64,000 nt of DNA from Neocallimastix lanati (nom. inval.) (Eukaryota; Neocallimastigomycota; Neocallimastigomycetes; Neocallimastigales; Neocallimastigaceae): the NCBI GenBank assembly GCA_016946835.1, contig JACVTC010000064.1, forward strand, positions 192,501 through 256,500, in the 5' to 3' direction. The notes beneath the pieces are model-generated. The model saw nothing but the letters and a program-made list of their open reading frames with translations. It did no database searches and was not told the origin of the DNA. Position 1 is the stretch's first letter. Every line of letters starts with the position of its first letter. Both the position numbers and the translations under genes were made by a program. Shown here piece by piece: positions 53,277-64,000 of the stretch.

Positions 53277-54326
53277 AATTTCTTAAAAGTTTAATTTTAT
53301 AATATTATTATAAAAATAATTTATATATACTTTTATAATACATAATAAAATGATCTTATAATAATATAATAGTATTATAATAAAGTGATAATAATCTAAT
53401 AATCTAAAAATCTAATAATCTGATAATCTAATAATCTAATAGTATAATCATCAATAATTATTTAATCCAATTATATTATAATCATAATATAATATTTATA
53501 ATAAAAGCAATATAATGATTTAATAATATAATATAATCATAATATGATATTTATAATGCGAATAATATTTTACATTAAACAATCATAATCATTGAATAAT
53601 CATTTTGTATAATTTATTTATTATTTTAATAAATATATATATATATATATATATTTTTTTTAAATCAACAATTTAAATATACCATAATTGTTTTTTATTT
53701 AATTTTTATTTTTATTTTTTGAAAAAGTTAATATACTGAAAAAATGATTATAAAATATAGATTATTATTTATTTAAATAAAACATTTTCCAAAAATATAT
53801 ATATATATATTTATTTTTTTTTTTTTTAATTTAATAAAATTTTTAATAAATAATATCATTTTATTATTAATATTCTAATCTTCAATCTTTAAATCTTCAA
53901 ATACATTCTTTTATATAATTGTAAAATAATTAAAAATTTTAAATTAAATATTTAAATAGTTTTATAATAATCAAAAGTTTATTAACTAATGAATATTAAT
54001 TTTTTTAATATTTAAAGTTTTTATTTTATGTTATTATTTTCAAAACTACTTTAAGTTTTTAATTACCATTTTTTAATTAATTTAATAAATAATAATGCGT
54101 GCGTAGCATTTCGTATATATTAATTTTTATTGATATTATTTAAATATAATGGAATATATATATATATATGAATAATATAAATAATTTGAAAATTTATTGT
54201 CCTTATTTGATATTAATTTTTTTTGTTATTATTTTATCTTATTTTATAAGTAGTTTTATTTTATCTATTAATTATTTTTATTAAAATTTAGTAGAATAAA
54301 ATATTAAAGTAATTTTCTATCCATTG

Positions 54327-54360
<34 letters not shown>

Positions 54361-54507
54361 CTTTTATTTATTTATTTTTTATTTATTTATTATTAATAAT
54401 AATATTTTTTTTTTTTTAAATAGACCAAACAAAATATATTATACCATTTTAATAGAATTTTTTAATATTTAATATATATTTTACTTTCAATTTAATTAAA
54501 ATTTAAA
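53277..54507. other. AT-rich intergenic DNA
   Basis: CTAATAAT-type short repeats (53390-53450), TA and poly-T runs (54328-54357). No gene seen. Confidence 0.6.
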
Positions 54508-54747
54508 ATGGAGTCTTCAATTAATTATAACAATGATTTAAATTACATAGAAGGTATTATATATATTTTGAAATATTATTTTTATATATAATTTAATAGT
54601 AATAAGTAATAATATTTTTTATTATAAATAATTAATAATATTATAAAAAAGATGAAAATTTTGATTTTTCAAATTTTTTATCACAAAATTCATTTTTCCC
54701 TCCTACCCCAGAAAGTAATAGAATTTATAGTATAAATTCAAAAGGTA

Positions 54748-54779
<32 letters not shown>

Positions 54780-56377
54780 ATTAATTTATATTTATATTCT
54801 TTGTATATATATATATTACATTTAATAATAATTTACTAATATATTGTAAAAATTAAAATATTATTTAAGATGATATTTCTAATTTTGATAATATAAGGGA
54901 TAACAAAAAAGTTTCTTCAATAATAGATAGAATTGAATTATTAAAAGAATCTTTAATTGATATAATATCAAGTCATGATAAATATGATTCTAAACGAAAA
55001 TATACTCAAATTAATAATAATAGTGTCTTTAATAATAAAATTTCTATTAACAAGAAATTATTCTCTAATAATAATAACCCCAATTATCAATATACCCCTT
55101 CAAAAAGAAATATTAATGATAAATTAAATAATAATTTATATAATTTTCAAAATATTAGTCGAAATCCATGCTATTTAGATATCATTTCAATTAATAATGC
55201 AAAAGATATATTCCTTCCTGTGGAAGATGTTTTTTATAATAAATATAGTACTAAGACTCATAATTTTTCTTTATTAAAACAAAATTCTGTCAATTTTAAT
55301 GATCATGAAAGATACACGTCTAATTCACTAACAAATTTTAGGAATATAAGTGCTATTAGTGAACAAAAATCTATCAATACAGATAAAATTATTGATAATG
55401 ATACAGAAGATGAAGATGAACTTTGTGAAAACTTACATTTTCAAACCTATTCCAATTCAAGTATAGGATATGATAAATCAACTTTAATGTCTAATAAAAC
55501 TTATGTGAATTTATCTATTAATAAATCAAATTGTAATATGAATAGTTCAAATGATAGAAAAGTTCTTGGAGAAATTGGTAATATTTTAAATTCAAGAAAA
55601 AAAATTTTAATAAAAGAAGATAAGAAATATTCAAATAAGAATAAAAGTATTGGTATTATTAGTTCATCAATAAATAATTATCAAATTTCAACTTCTGAAT
55701 CTAAGATCTTCCCTGATTCATTCGATAGAACATTAACTCCCAAAATATCTGATGTGAAAAAGTTATATAATTTTGATTATAATGACTTTTTTGAAAATGA
55801 TAATGATCCTTTTAATTCAAAAATAGAAGATATTGATGTATTTAATAATTTTGATGAAGAGCAGGATCAGGAACAAATAAAATTTAAACCATTTTTTTCT
55901 GACGAACTAAATTATGATAAGTATATAAGTAATAATGATGAAGATTTGGGTAAAAATACTAAAAAGAATGTTAATTTATTCAATTCAATTGAATTTAATC
56001 AGAAAAATTATCCAAAGAATACTATTTTAACAAGTGATGCATTAGGATCATTATCATCCACAACAACCTCGACATCTTTATCATCGCTTTCTGATATCAG
56101 TTTTGGAATTAAAAAAGTTGATTTAGATATTCGGTTTACAGAAGATAATCAAAAAAGAGCTGAACGCATTGCTAATATGTCACCAAGTAGTTTTTTCGGT
56201 ATGAAAAGTGCTCCATTAGGATGTTTGGATGGTGAAAGTTTAACACCTTCCCAACGTGTAAGTAATACTTAAGAAAATAATTTATAAATATGTCATTCAA
56301 TTTATCATTATTAATATATATATTTTATTTTTTTTATTTAATATTAATATTAATATTAATTTTATTATTATTAATAT

Positions 56378-56408
<31 letters not shown>

Positions 56409-57852
56409 TTTTTTATCTAATAATCTAATTTAATTTAAATTTTATGTAATATGATTTTATTTTATTTTTTAACTGGTAATTGAAGCCTTTATATAAATAT
56501 TTTACACCAGAATCAGAAACATCTGAAAATTATTCATTATTAGATTCATTATCTGAATCGGATTGTAATGATGATTTTATTGATAAGAGAAGTGAGAATT
56601 CAAATATTTTTGAAAATATAAATGAGCTTTCCAATTTTGAGAACGAGAATAAACCAATTATATCAATTAAAAATAATAGAGACGAAAAAGAAATGAAAAT
56701 ACATAATATAAATAATTCATTTAAACAAAAAATAAATTGTCAGACATTAATATTAATATCTGCTGTACTGGAACAAAATTATTTTGAAAGACATAAATAT
56801 TATATTAATTTTGGAGATGTTAAAATTTTCACAAGGAAACGTTGGAATATTATTCTTCAATGTGATATTATAAAAATTATTAATTGGCAGTTAACACAAG
56901 AAAAAACTCTATTAGAAAAAAGATTTATGAAGGACAGCTCTGAATTTATTCAAAATCATACATTAGATATTGATGCATTTACAACTAATTATACCTATGG
57001 AAAAATTGATCCTGATAGAGAAGAAACTATAATATTAACATTTTTCCCTACCTCTGAAGGAAAATATTATAAAAAAATAAGTTTTAATATTGGAAAGCAT
57101 AAAATACTTTTTAATATTGAAGGAAATGGTATTTCTAGTAAAACAATGAATATTAATAATGATAGAAAAACTAATAAACAAAATAATAAATTAGATGACA
57201 TTACTGTTTCTAATTCTAATGGTAGATATTTAATATTAAATGATAACAATTTATTATTTAATGAAGGTTAATATATATTAAATAATATATATATATTATA
57301 TTTAATAAATATATTAAATATAATTTTTTTTTTTTTTTTTTTTTTGAATTAATCAACTAATAATTTTTTTATTTAATCAATAAAATAAATAATTTTTTAT
57401 AAATAGTTGAGGGGAAAGAATTAAATCAAGAATTACCAATAACTTTTGAATCCGTTAATAATAATTTATATAACATAACATTTATTGATAAAGAAAAAAA
57501 ATTGCTCTTTGAATCAACTTTAAAAGAAAAAATAATATGTTTAAATATTAAACGTTTATTATATAATAAAGCTTATAGTTTAAAAATTAATAATACAAGT
57601 AATCAGACTGTTAAAATATATTTTGATAATACAACAAATAATAAGAATACAAATAATTTCTACGTAAAATTTCCAGAAATAATATTTAATATACCATCAC
57701 AAAAATGTTGTTTTATACCATTTAAATTATTTTTTAATGCAAATAGCAATAACGGACATTTTTCCTTTTACACTATTATTAGTTGTAATAATATATCTAA
57801 AAAAATTTTAATTAGTTATAAAAAGCCAAATTTTAAAAGTGGTGTATACTAA
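54508..57852 (+). CDS. ASH/SPD-2-like domain protein, possible CEP192-type centrosome component
   Basis: Inferred exons 54508-54553, 54652-54744, 54870-56257, 56486-57266 and 57407-57852, giving 917 residues. The first about 610 residues are low-complexity, rich in Asn/Ser/Asp/Lys, with a few conserved-looking motifs (FFPPTPES; MSPSSFFGMKSAPLGCLDGE). Residues about 612-727 look like an ASH/MSP-type Ig fold: YINFGDVKIFTRKRWNI, then YGKIDPDREETIILTFFPTSEGKYYKKISF and LFNIEGNGI. That pattern occurs in SPD-2/CEP192 and related centrosome or cilium proteins. The last exon has a second beta-rich segment (KIICLNIKR, SLKINNTSNQTVKIYF). Gut fungi have flagellated zoospores, so a centriole protein is reasonable. 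CEP192 identity is a hypothesis. Confidence 0.6.
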
Positions 57853-58448
57853 ATAACTAATAAAATGTAATAATAATAATTAATAATATATCTAATAAAA
57901 TTTTTATTTAATTATATAAAAACATATTTGAAAGTGGTTTATATTATATTAAATAACTAATAGTAATAATAATGATAAAAATAAAAATAAAAGTAATTAA
58001 TAATATTATTTATTATTAATAATTATAAATAATAATAGATTTTATAAATTATTAATTAATTATTTAATAATTTAATATAAATTATAATACTATTTTATAT
58101 TATTAATAATTAAAAATTTATTAATATAAAAAATAAAATAATTAAATAATTATTAATAATAGAAATGAAAAATTAAAAATAATAATAATAAAAAATATTT
58201 ATAAAAAAAATAAAAGTAATTAATAATTATAATTAATAATTTTAAAAATTTCAAATTTTCAAAAAAATTTTTTGAAAGAGTAAAAAAAAAAATTATGTAA
58301 AATAAAAATTTCAAGATATAAATATGGAACAATCTGATTGGTGAATGTTTATTATTTCTAAGCCAATATTGTGTATGTATAATGATTTTATTTTCGTAAT
58401 TTTAATTTCTCTCTTTCAACTCATAACTCTAAATAGTTATTAAGATAA
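57853..58448. other. AT-rich spacer / eS30 promoter region
   Basis: AT-rich; a more complex stretch at 58318-58445 with CCAAT-like (AGCCAATATTG at about 58360) and pyrimidine-rich (TTTCTCTCTTTCAACTC) sequence directly before the eS30 ATG fits a ribosomal-protein promoter and leader. Confidence 0.45.
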
Positions 58449-58945
58449 AATGGTAAGACATTAATGAATGAATAATATGTATTATTATAATGATGAAGTT
58501 TTGCGAATAATATATTATTATTATTATTATAATTTTTTTTATTTTGATGGATTAACAATAGTTTGTTAATATGTGAAAAGAAGTAATGAAGTTGTAAAAA
58601 AGGATAAAAATATATATTAATATTCTATTATAAAATAAATAATGAATAGGGTAAAGTTCACGGATCATTAGCTCGTGCCGGTAAGGTCAAGGGTCAAACC
58701 CCAAAGGTTGACAAACAACCAAAGAAGAAGGCTAAGACTGGACGTGCCAAGAAGAGACTTCTTTACACTCGTCGTTTCGTTAACACTGCTGCTGCTTTCG
58801 GAAAGAGAAAGGTTAATAATTAACAATATATTAAATTTTTAATGGATAGGAATGATACTAATGAATCATATTTTTTATTTTAATTATTATAATTATTGTT
58901 ATGTAATAATTAAATAATAAATAGATGAACGCTAACTCTGCTTAA
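58449..58945 (+). CDS. RPS30: Small ribosomal subunit protein eS30
   Basis: Inferred exons 58449-58451 (ATG only), 58650-58811 and 58925-58945, making 61 residues. It reads [21 protein letters not shown]...[21 protein letters not shown]...FGKRK-MNANSA. This matches eS30 ([30 protein letters not shown]) over its whole length. eS30 is a small basic protein of the 40S subunit. There is no ubiquitin-like (FUBI) fusion upstream, unlike in animals. The start codon is the entire coding part of exon 1, followed directly by GTAAGA. The coding sequence is clearly more G+C-rich than anything around it, as expected of a highly expressed gene. Confidence 0.95.
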
Positions 58946-59570
58946 GTTAATTAATGTCAAATTGTTAATGTAAAAGCTGCATGATAATTTTGTGTATAAA
59001 AACAAAATTAATTTAGAGTAATATCAACAAATTAAAATAAATTGTTGAATAAAAAACAAAAAAAAAAAAAAAACAAACAAAAAAATCAAAGATAAAAAAT
59101 CCCTCTATAATATGTGTAGAATAATTTTATTGTTAAGATTATTTTTAAGTAATTTGTAATTAACAAATATTAAAGCAATTAAACACAACAAAAATATATT
59201 TTACAATTTTTTATAACAAAATATTATTTGGAATTAAGCATAATGATGGAAATTATTATATATTAATTAAAAATTAAAATAAGTTAATTTTTAAAATATA
59301 TAGTATTCATTTGTATTAAAGTAATATTATTAAACCATTTAGTATTAAATTATTTAGTTATTGGTTAATTTGTTATTTTAAATATTTTATATAAAATTTA
59401 AATCTTAAAATTATTAAAAAAATTTTTTTACTATATAACTAAAACATTTAAAATATTAAAAAAAAAAAGTTAAAATAAGTTTAAAAAGTCATAAATGTAA
59501 TAAAAAATTATTATTATGACACAATTCAAAGAGTATTATTAAAATTTGTGGGTATAAAGGAAAAAAATTG
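58946..59570. other. AT-rich 3' flank of eS30
   Basis: Includes an AAAC/poly-A stretch at 59055-59090. No gene seen. Confidence 0.6.
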
Positions 59571-60188
59571 ATGTTGATTGAGTATTGATAATAATTATTA
59601 TTTTGATATAAAAGGGAAAGCAATCATTTTTGTTTTGTCATTTTTATTAGTAGTATCTGAATATGAAATCGAACAAAATTAATAATATTTTTCGAATACT
59701 AGATTTTATTTATTTGAGTAATTTAAGGATATTATTGGTAAAACAATAAATAATTATTATATTTTATTTTTTAAAGGGAAATTAATATTAGAAGTTTAAA
59801 TATAGAAAAAATTAAAATGGGTATCTTTTTTTTTTTTTTTTTTTTTTTTAATATAATTTTTATTTTTTAATTATAAGAAAAGACGGTTCATATTTTTGAA
59901 AGTACTAAAGATTGGAAGATTAGGGATTCTCTTGATTTAAATGATTTGTTAGGGAAATTGCATTGAATTATAAATGGGCAAGCTAAAATTACAATATTGG
60001 CTCTTGGTTCTTATTGGAATTCTCTTTCCTAAAAAAATGATTATTATTGTACTTTGACTTTAGTTTGTTTATCAAATATCCTCATACCTAGATGTAAATG
60101 AAGATTTTACATCTATGTCTAATGTATAAATTGTTGCTCTAATGTTCCTTTACCCTAAATTCTTTAAATTCTTTACTAAGGGTATTTT

Positions 60189-60228
<40 letters not shown>

Positions 60229-60470
60229 GATACTACTTTTATAGTTTAGAAAAAAAAAAAAAAAAAAAAAAAGAGCATTCAAATTATTGTTAGTAATGTT
60301 ATTGATGGCTTTATTTTTTATTAAATTTCTCTGAATTATTTGAATTATTTAATGGAGAAGAAGATACTATCATTTTTCATTCTTAATTAATATCAATTTA
60401 GATGATATATGAAAATTAAGAAAAAAAAAAAAAAAAACTTGGATATATCAAGATTATTTCGGTTATTTGA
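59570..60470 (+). pseudogene. Probable decayed reverse-transcriptase-like element
   Basis: Plus-strand pieces such as TVHIFESTKDWKIRDSLDLN, NGQAKITILALGSYWNS (59880-60020) and ADTTFIV (about 60224-60244) resemble the RT core after an FADDTT motif in a LINE family different from the one at 9-14 kb. They are interrupted by poly-T/poly-A runs (59827-59849, 60195-60224, 60250-60272) and stops. The assignment is weak. Confidence 0.3.
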
Positions 60471-60555
60471 AAATTTTTTATTATCTGGTTGATTAGATTT
60501 TTTATTAAATATATTTAAGGAAAAGAAAATTATTACTACAATAGTTATTAACTTT

Positions 60556-61352
60556 TATTTTATTTTATTTTATTTTATTTTTATTTTATTTTATTTTATT
60601 TATTTATTTTTATATTATTTTATTTTATTTTTATTTTATTTTATTTTTATTTTATTTTATTTTATTTTTATTTTATTTTATTTTATTTTATTTTATTTTA
60701 TTTTATTTTATTTTATTTTATTTTATTTTATTTTATTTTATTTTATTTTATTTTATTTTATTTTATTTTATTTTATTTTATTTTATTTTATTTTATTTGT
60801 TTTTTTTTATTTTATTTTATTTTATTTTATTTTATTTTATTTTATTCAATCTGTACTTATATTTATATTCTACTATTTATTTTATTTTATTTTATTTTAT
60901 TTTATTCAATCTGTACTTATATTTATATTCTACTATTTATTTTATTTTATTTTATTTTATTTTATTCAATCTGTACTTATATTTATATTCTACTATTTAT
61001 TTTATTTTATTTTATTTTATTTTATTCAATCTGTACTTATATTTATATTCTACTATTTATTTTATTTTATTTTATTTTATTTTATTTTATTTTATTTTAT
61101 TTTATTTTATTTTATTTTATTTTATTTTATTATATTTTATTTTATTTTATTCAATCTGTACTTATATTTATATTCTACTATTTATTTTATTTTATTTTAT
61201 TTTATTTTATTCAATCTGTACTTATATTTATATTCTACTATTTATTTTATTTTATTTTATTTTATTTTATTTTATTTTATTTTATATTATTTTATTTTAT
61301 TTTATTTTATTTTATTTTATTTTATTTTATTTTATTTTATTTATTTATTTGA
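60556..61352. repeat. TTTTA-rich minisatellite with 60-bp period
   Basis: (TTTTA)n interrupted by a core TTCAATCTGTACTTATATTT followed by ATATTCTACTA. Four perfectly identical 60-bp units run from about 60844 to 61083, with two more at about 61150 and 61210. The core is the reverse complement of the one at 22940-23695 and 25290-25440. The long Phe/Ile/Leu/Tyr frame across it is an artefact. Confidence 0.93.
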
Positions 61353-61381
61353 ATATTTATTATTACTATTATTATTACTAT

Positions 61382-61421
<40 letters not shown>

Positions 61422-61693
61422 TTTTGATAATTTAGATTAGTTTTATTGTATAATATAATATAAATATTTATAATGATATACTTTTTGTTTAAAGAGTATT
61501 ATCTTTAAAATATATATATATATTTTAATTTTATTATTATTTATAACTAGCATTATTAGTTAAAATTATTATAAATAATTATTTTGACATATACAGAACA
61601 GCGATATTTTTAATTTTTTAGAATATAATTTTTATTCATATGTTTTTTTTTTTTTTTTTTTTAATCCATTATAAATTCCATTATTAATATATT

Positions 61694-61801
61694 TTAATAT
61701 ATATCAATGTCTTGGTTTTTAATATAATTTCAATTGTTAATATATTTAATTTCAATTGTTAATATATTTAATATATATCAAGGTCTTGGTTTTTAATATA
61801 A
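61694..61801. repeat. Nested local duplication (X-Y-Y-X)
   Basis: A 34-base unit (containing ATATCAATGTCTTGGTTTTT) at 61694-61727 recurs at 61768-61801 with one mismatch. Between them a 22-base unit (starting TTTCAATTGTTAATATA) is tandemly repeated (61728-61749 and 61750-61771). No function evident. Confidence 0.85.
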
Positions 61802-63125
61802 ATAAAATATTGATTATATATATTTGTAAAATATATGATTATTATTTTAAATAAGATTATTTTAAATAAATAATTAAATTTTAGAAAAACGTTAAAAAAA
61901 AAAATTTTTTTTTATTATTTCAAAAAACTTTATTCTTTAGTCGTTTTATTTATTTATATTATAGATATAATCATAATACATAATATTGAAATCAACTTTT
62001 ATATTTTATTTAATTTTTACATAATATATATTATTAATTTTAAAATATTGCCTATTTTTGACTTTATAATTTCAAATTCTGAATTATTTCTATACTTACT
62101 ACTAATTTATGGTAATTTGTACTTAATGATTTATTAATATAAATAAATTAAAATAAATTATTACTATAAAAAATTATTATTTGCAAACTATTGTTATTCT
62201 TATATAAAATATATTTTAGATATAAGCGAAGTAGGAATTATTAATTAAAAAAAAAATTTTTTTTTTTTCATTTATTAAGATATAATTGTAAAAGAATATA
62301 TTCATATTTATTTTGCTAATTAATGCATTATTCATTAATTATATTTTATTTATTTAAAATTGAATGTGTATTCATTATTAATCTGTCATTTAAATATTAT
62401 ATTTTAGACTTTTAATTCAAAATGACAGTTTTTTTTTTTAATATTTTTATAATGTACTTTTATAGAATCTAATATAACTTTATTAAATAAAGTTAATATT
62501 GAGTCTCTACTTCAACAAGTAAGATTTTGCTGAAATAAATTAAATTCTTGGTACTATTTAATAATTAACGTTTTTATTTTTTTTTTTTTTTATTTTTATT
62601 TTTAATTTTATTATTATTATTTTTTTTTAATTAAAAAATCTTAAATATATCTTTTTTGTATATTTTTTTTTTTTTTTTTTCAATTCAATTAAATAGTATA
62701 ATATTAATATAAATAAATATATGAAAAGTCTTATTATTTATATTTTTTTGAAAGATAAACAGATCAATGTTAAAAAATATTTAATTTTCTCTTTAATATA
62801 AAAATTCATTTACTCTCTTTTAGAATTTTTCAAAAATTTAGAATTTATAAAAATTATAATTAATTTTATATTAATTTAATAAATATCTTTATCATTTTTT
62901 TGATATTTTTGTTCATTACCATTTTAATCATAAAGTGGCAATTAAATGAATTTATTCCTTTTTTTTAAATTCATGATTTTTCTTTGTATGAAATATAATT
63001 TGTCATTATTGTCTAATTTTATCAATGCATTATCCATTATTAAATTTTTGTAATTATATTATTAAAAATATATATTTATTTATAATTTATTAATTATTTC
63101 ACAATAAGAATTCATTGATCATATA

Positions 63126-63160
<35 letters not shown>

Positions 63161-64000
63161 TTTTATATATTTTATTTTTAAATTATCGTTAATATATACT
63201 ATCAAACAGAATTTAGCCTTATTTTTTTATTCATTTTTGCTAAGATCAATATATATATTATTATTATATTATTATTATCATTCAATAAAGTAATAATTTT
63301 ATTTATTGTAATTCATCATTTTGATATATTTTTGATTAATATTACATATATATATATATACTTTTTCATTGAAATGTCATTATTTACTTCTTTTGTAGAT
63401 ATAATTATGCCAAGAGTATATAACCTTAAGTTAGTAAATACTGAAAATGCTGAAAAATTAAGAAAAAATAAAAGGATAAAATAATAAATTAAAATAATAA
63501 TAAAAAACAACCAAAAAAATAATAAAAAATAATGTAATTTAAATATATTATTTTAAAATATAAATAAATCTAAATAATTTAAATTATATAAAAATAGACT
63601 TTATTATATTTATATTGTTATTTTTATTTATTAATTTATATAATATTGTAATTACAAATTTCAAATGTATTACAAATGACATAAATTGGTGAAGAAGTTG
63701 AATAATATTAATAATTAAAGAATATTAATATATGATTGTTATTTCTTAATAATTATCATAAAATAGTGATAAAGTTAATGATAACTAAATTTTTAATGAC
63801 TGTACTTAATATTTAGATAACGAACATTATATAAAAAGTTATAAGAAAAAGCATACATACTAACAGATTATCTAATATACTTTTTACAAGAGATTTAAGA
63901 ATTACTTTTTTATTCTATTTTTTTTTTTTTTTTTTTTATTTTATTTTATTTTATTTTAATGTATAATTGAATAAATAATATGAATAAATATAAATAGATT
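61802..64000. other. AT-rich DNA with possible small exons
   Basis: No complete gene can be built. Two stretches look like exons on the plus strand. 62466-62518 follows TTTTATAG and ends CTTCAACAA before GTAAGA, giving ESNITLLNKVNIESLLQQ. 63399-63484 follows TTTTGTAG and ends in a stop, giving IIMPRVYNLKLVNTENAEKL.... The remainder is ATT, TA and poly-T sequence. A spliced gene or its remnant is possible. Confidence 0.3.

Overview
The window looks like nuclear DNA of an anaerobic gut fungus (Neocallimastigomycota). It is extremely A+T-rich, full of homopolymers and microsatellites, and its few genes carry short GT-AG introns. Two genes encode GH9 cellulases ending in three fungal cellulosome dockerins, a combination known from anaerobic fungi such as Piromyces and Neocallimastix. 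Ordinary eukaryotic genes (ribosomal protein eS30, the dynactin subunit dynamitin, a TPR/F-box/LRR protein) sit beside a gene of bacterial type, a CPBP membrane protease. Species cannot be named from the sequence alone.

Layout. 1-428 (-): start of a CPBP/CAAX-type membrane protease cut by the window edge. About 2.5-15 kb: a graveyard of non-LTR (LINE) retrotransposon copies, all on the minus strand. One copy is nearly complete (8842-14194) and nested in an older copy, with target-site duplications that allow the insertion order to be read. 15.3-18.2 kb (-): first GH9-dockerin cellulase. 18.2-28.1 kb: non-coding DNA with an AAAAT-rich minisatellite, a second minisatellite and another LINE remnant. 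28.1-31.7 kb (-): two tandem alpha/beta hydrolase paralogues. 31.7-36.9 kb: AT-rich, no gene seen. 36.9-40.0 kb (+): second GH9-dockerin cellulase. 42.0-43.5 kb (+): dynamitin. 45.1-46.4 kb (-): secreted protein with four Cys-rich repeats and a CBM18 chitin-binding domain. 46.4-50.8 kb: non-coding, with a perfect 38-bp inverted repeat. 50.8-53.3 kb (+): Pof3/Dia2-like TPR/F-box/LRR protein. 54.5-57.9 kb (+): protein with an ASH/SPD-2-like domain, possibly a centrosome component. 58.4-58.9 kb (+): eS30. 59-64 kb: decayed elements and the same minisatellite in opposite orientation.

Functional picture. The two cellulases are paralogues with shared intron positions and a shared GC-rich upstream octamer; both should be secreted and docked to the fungal cellulosome. 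The CBM18 protein is probably cell-surface or secreted. The remaining genes are housekeeping (translation, dynein transport, ubiquitin ligase, centrosome). I saw no tRNA, rRNA or CRISPR array. The most unusual signals are an inferred 2-nt micro-exon in the plus-strand cellulase, the nested LINE stack, the dispersed 60-bp minisatellite, the four-repeat Cys-rich protein and the 38-bp palindrome. I cannot point to a clearly new multi-gene system.
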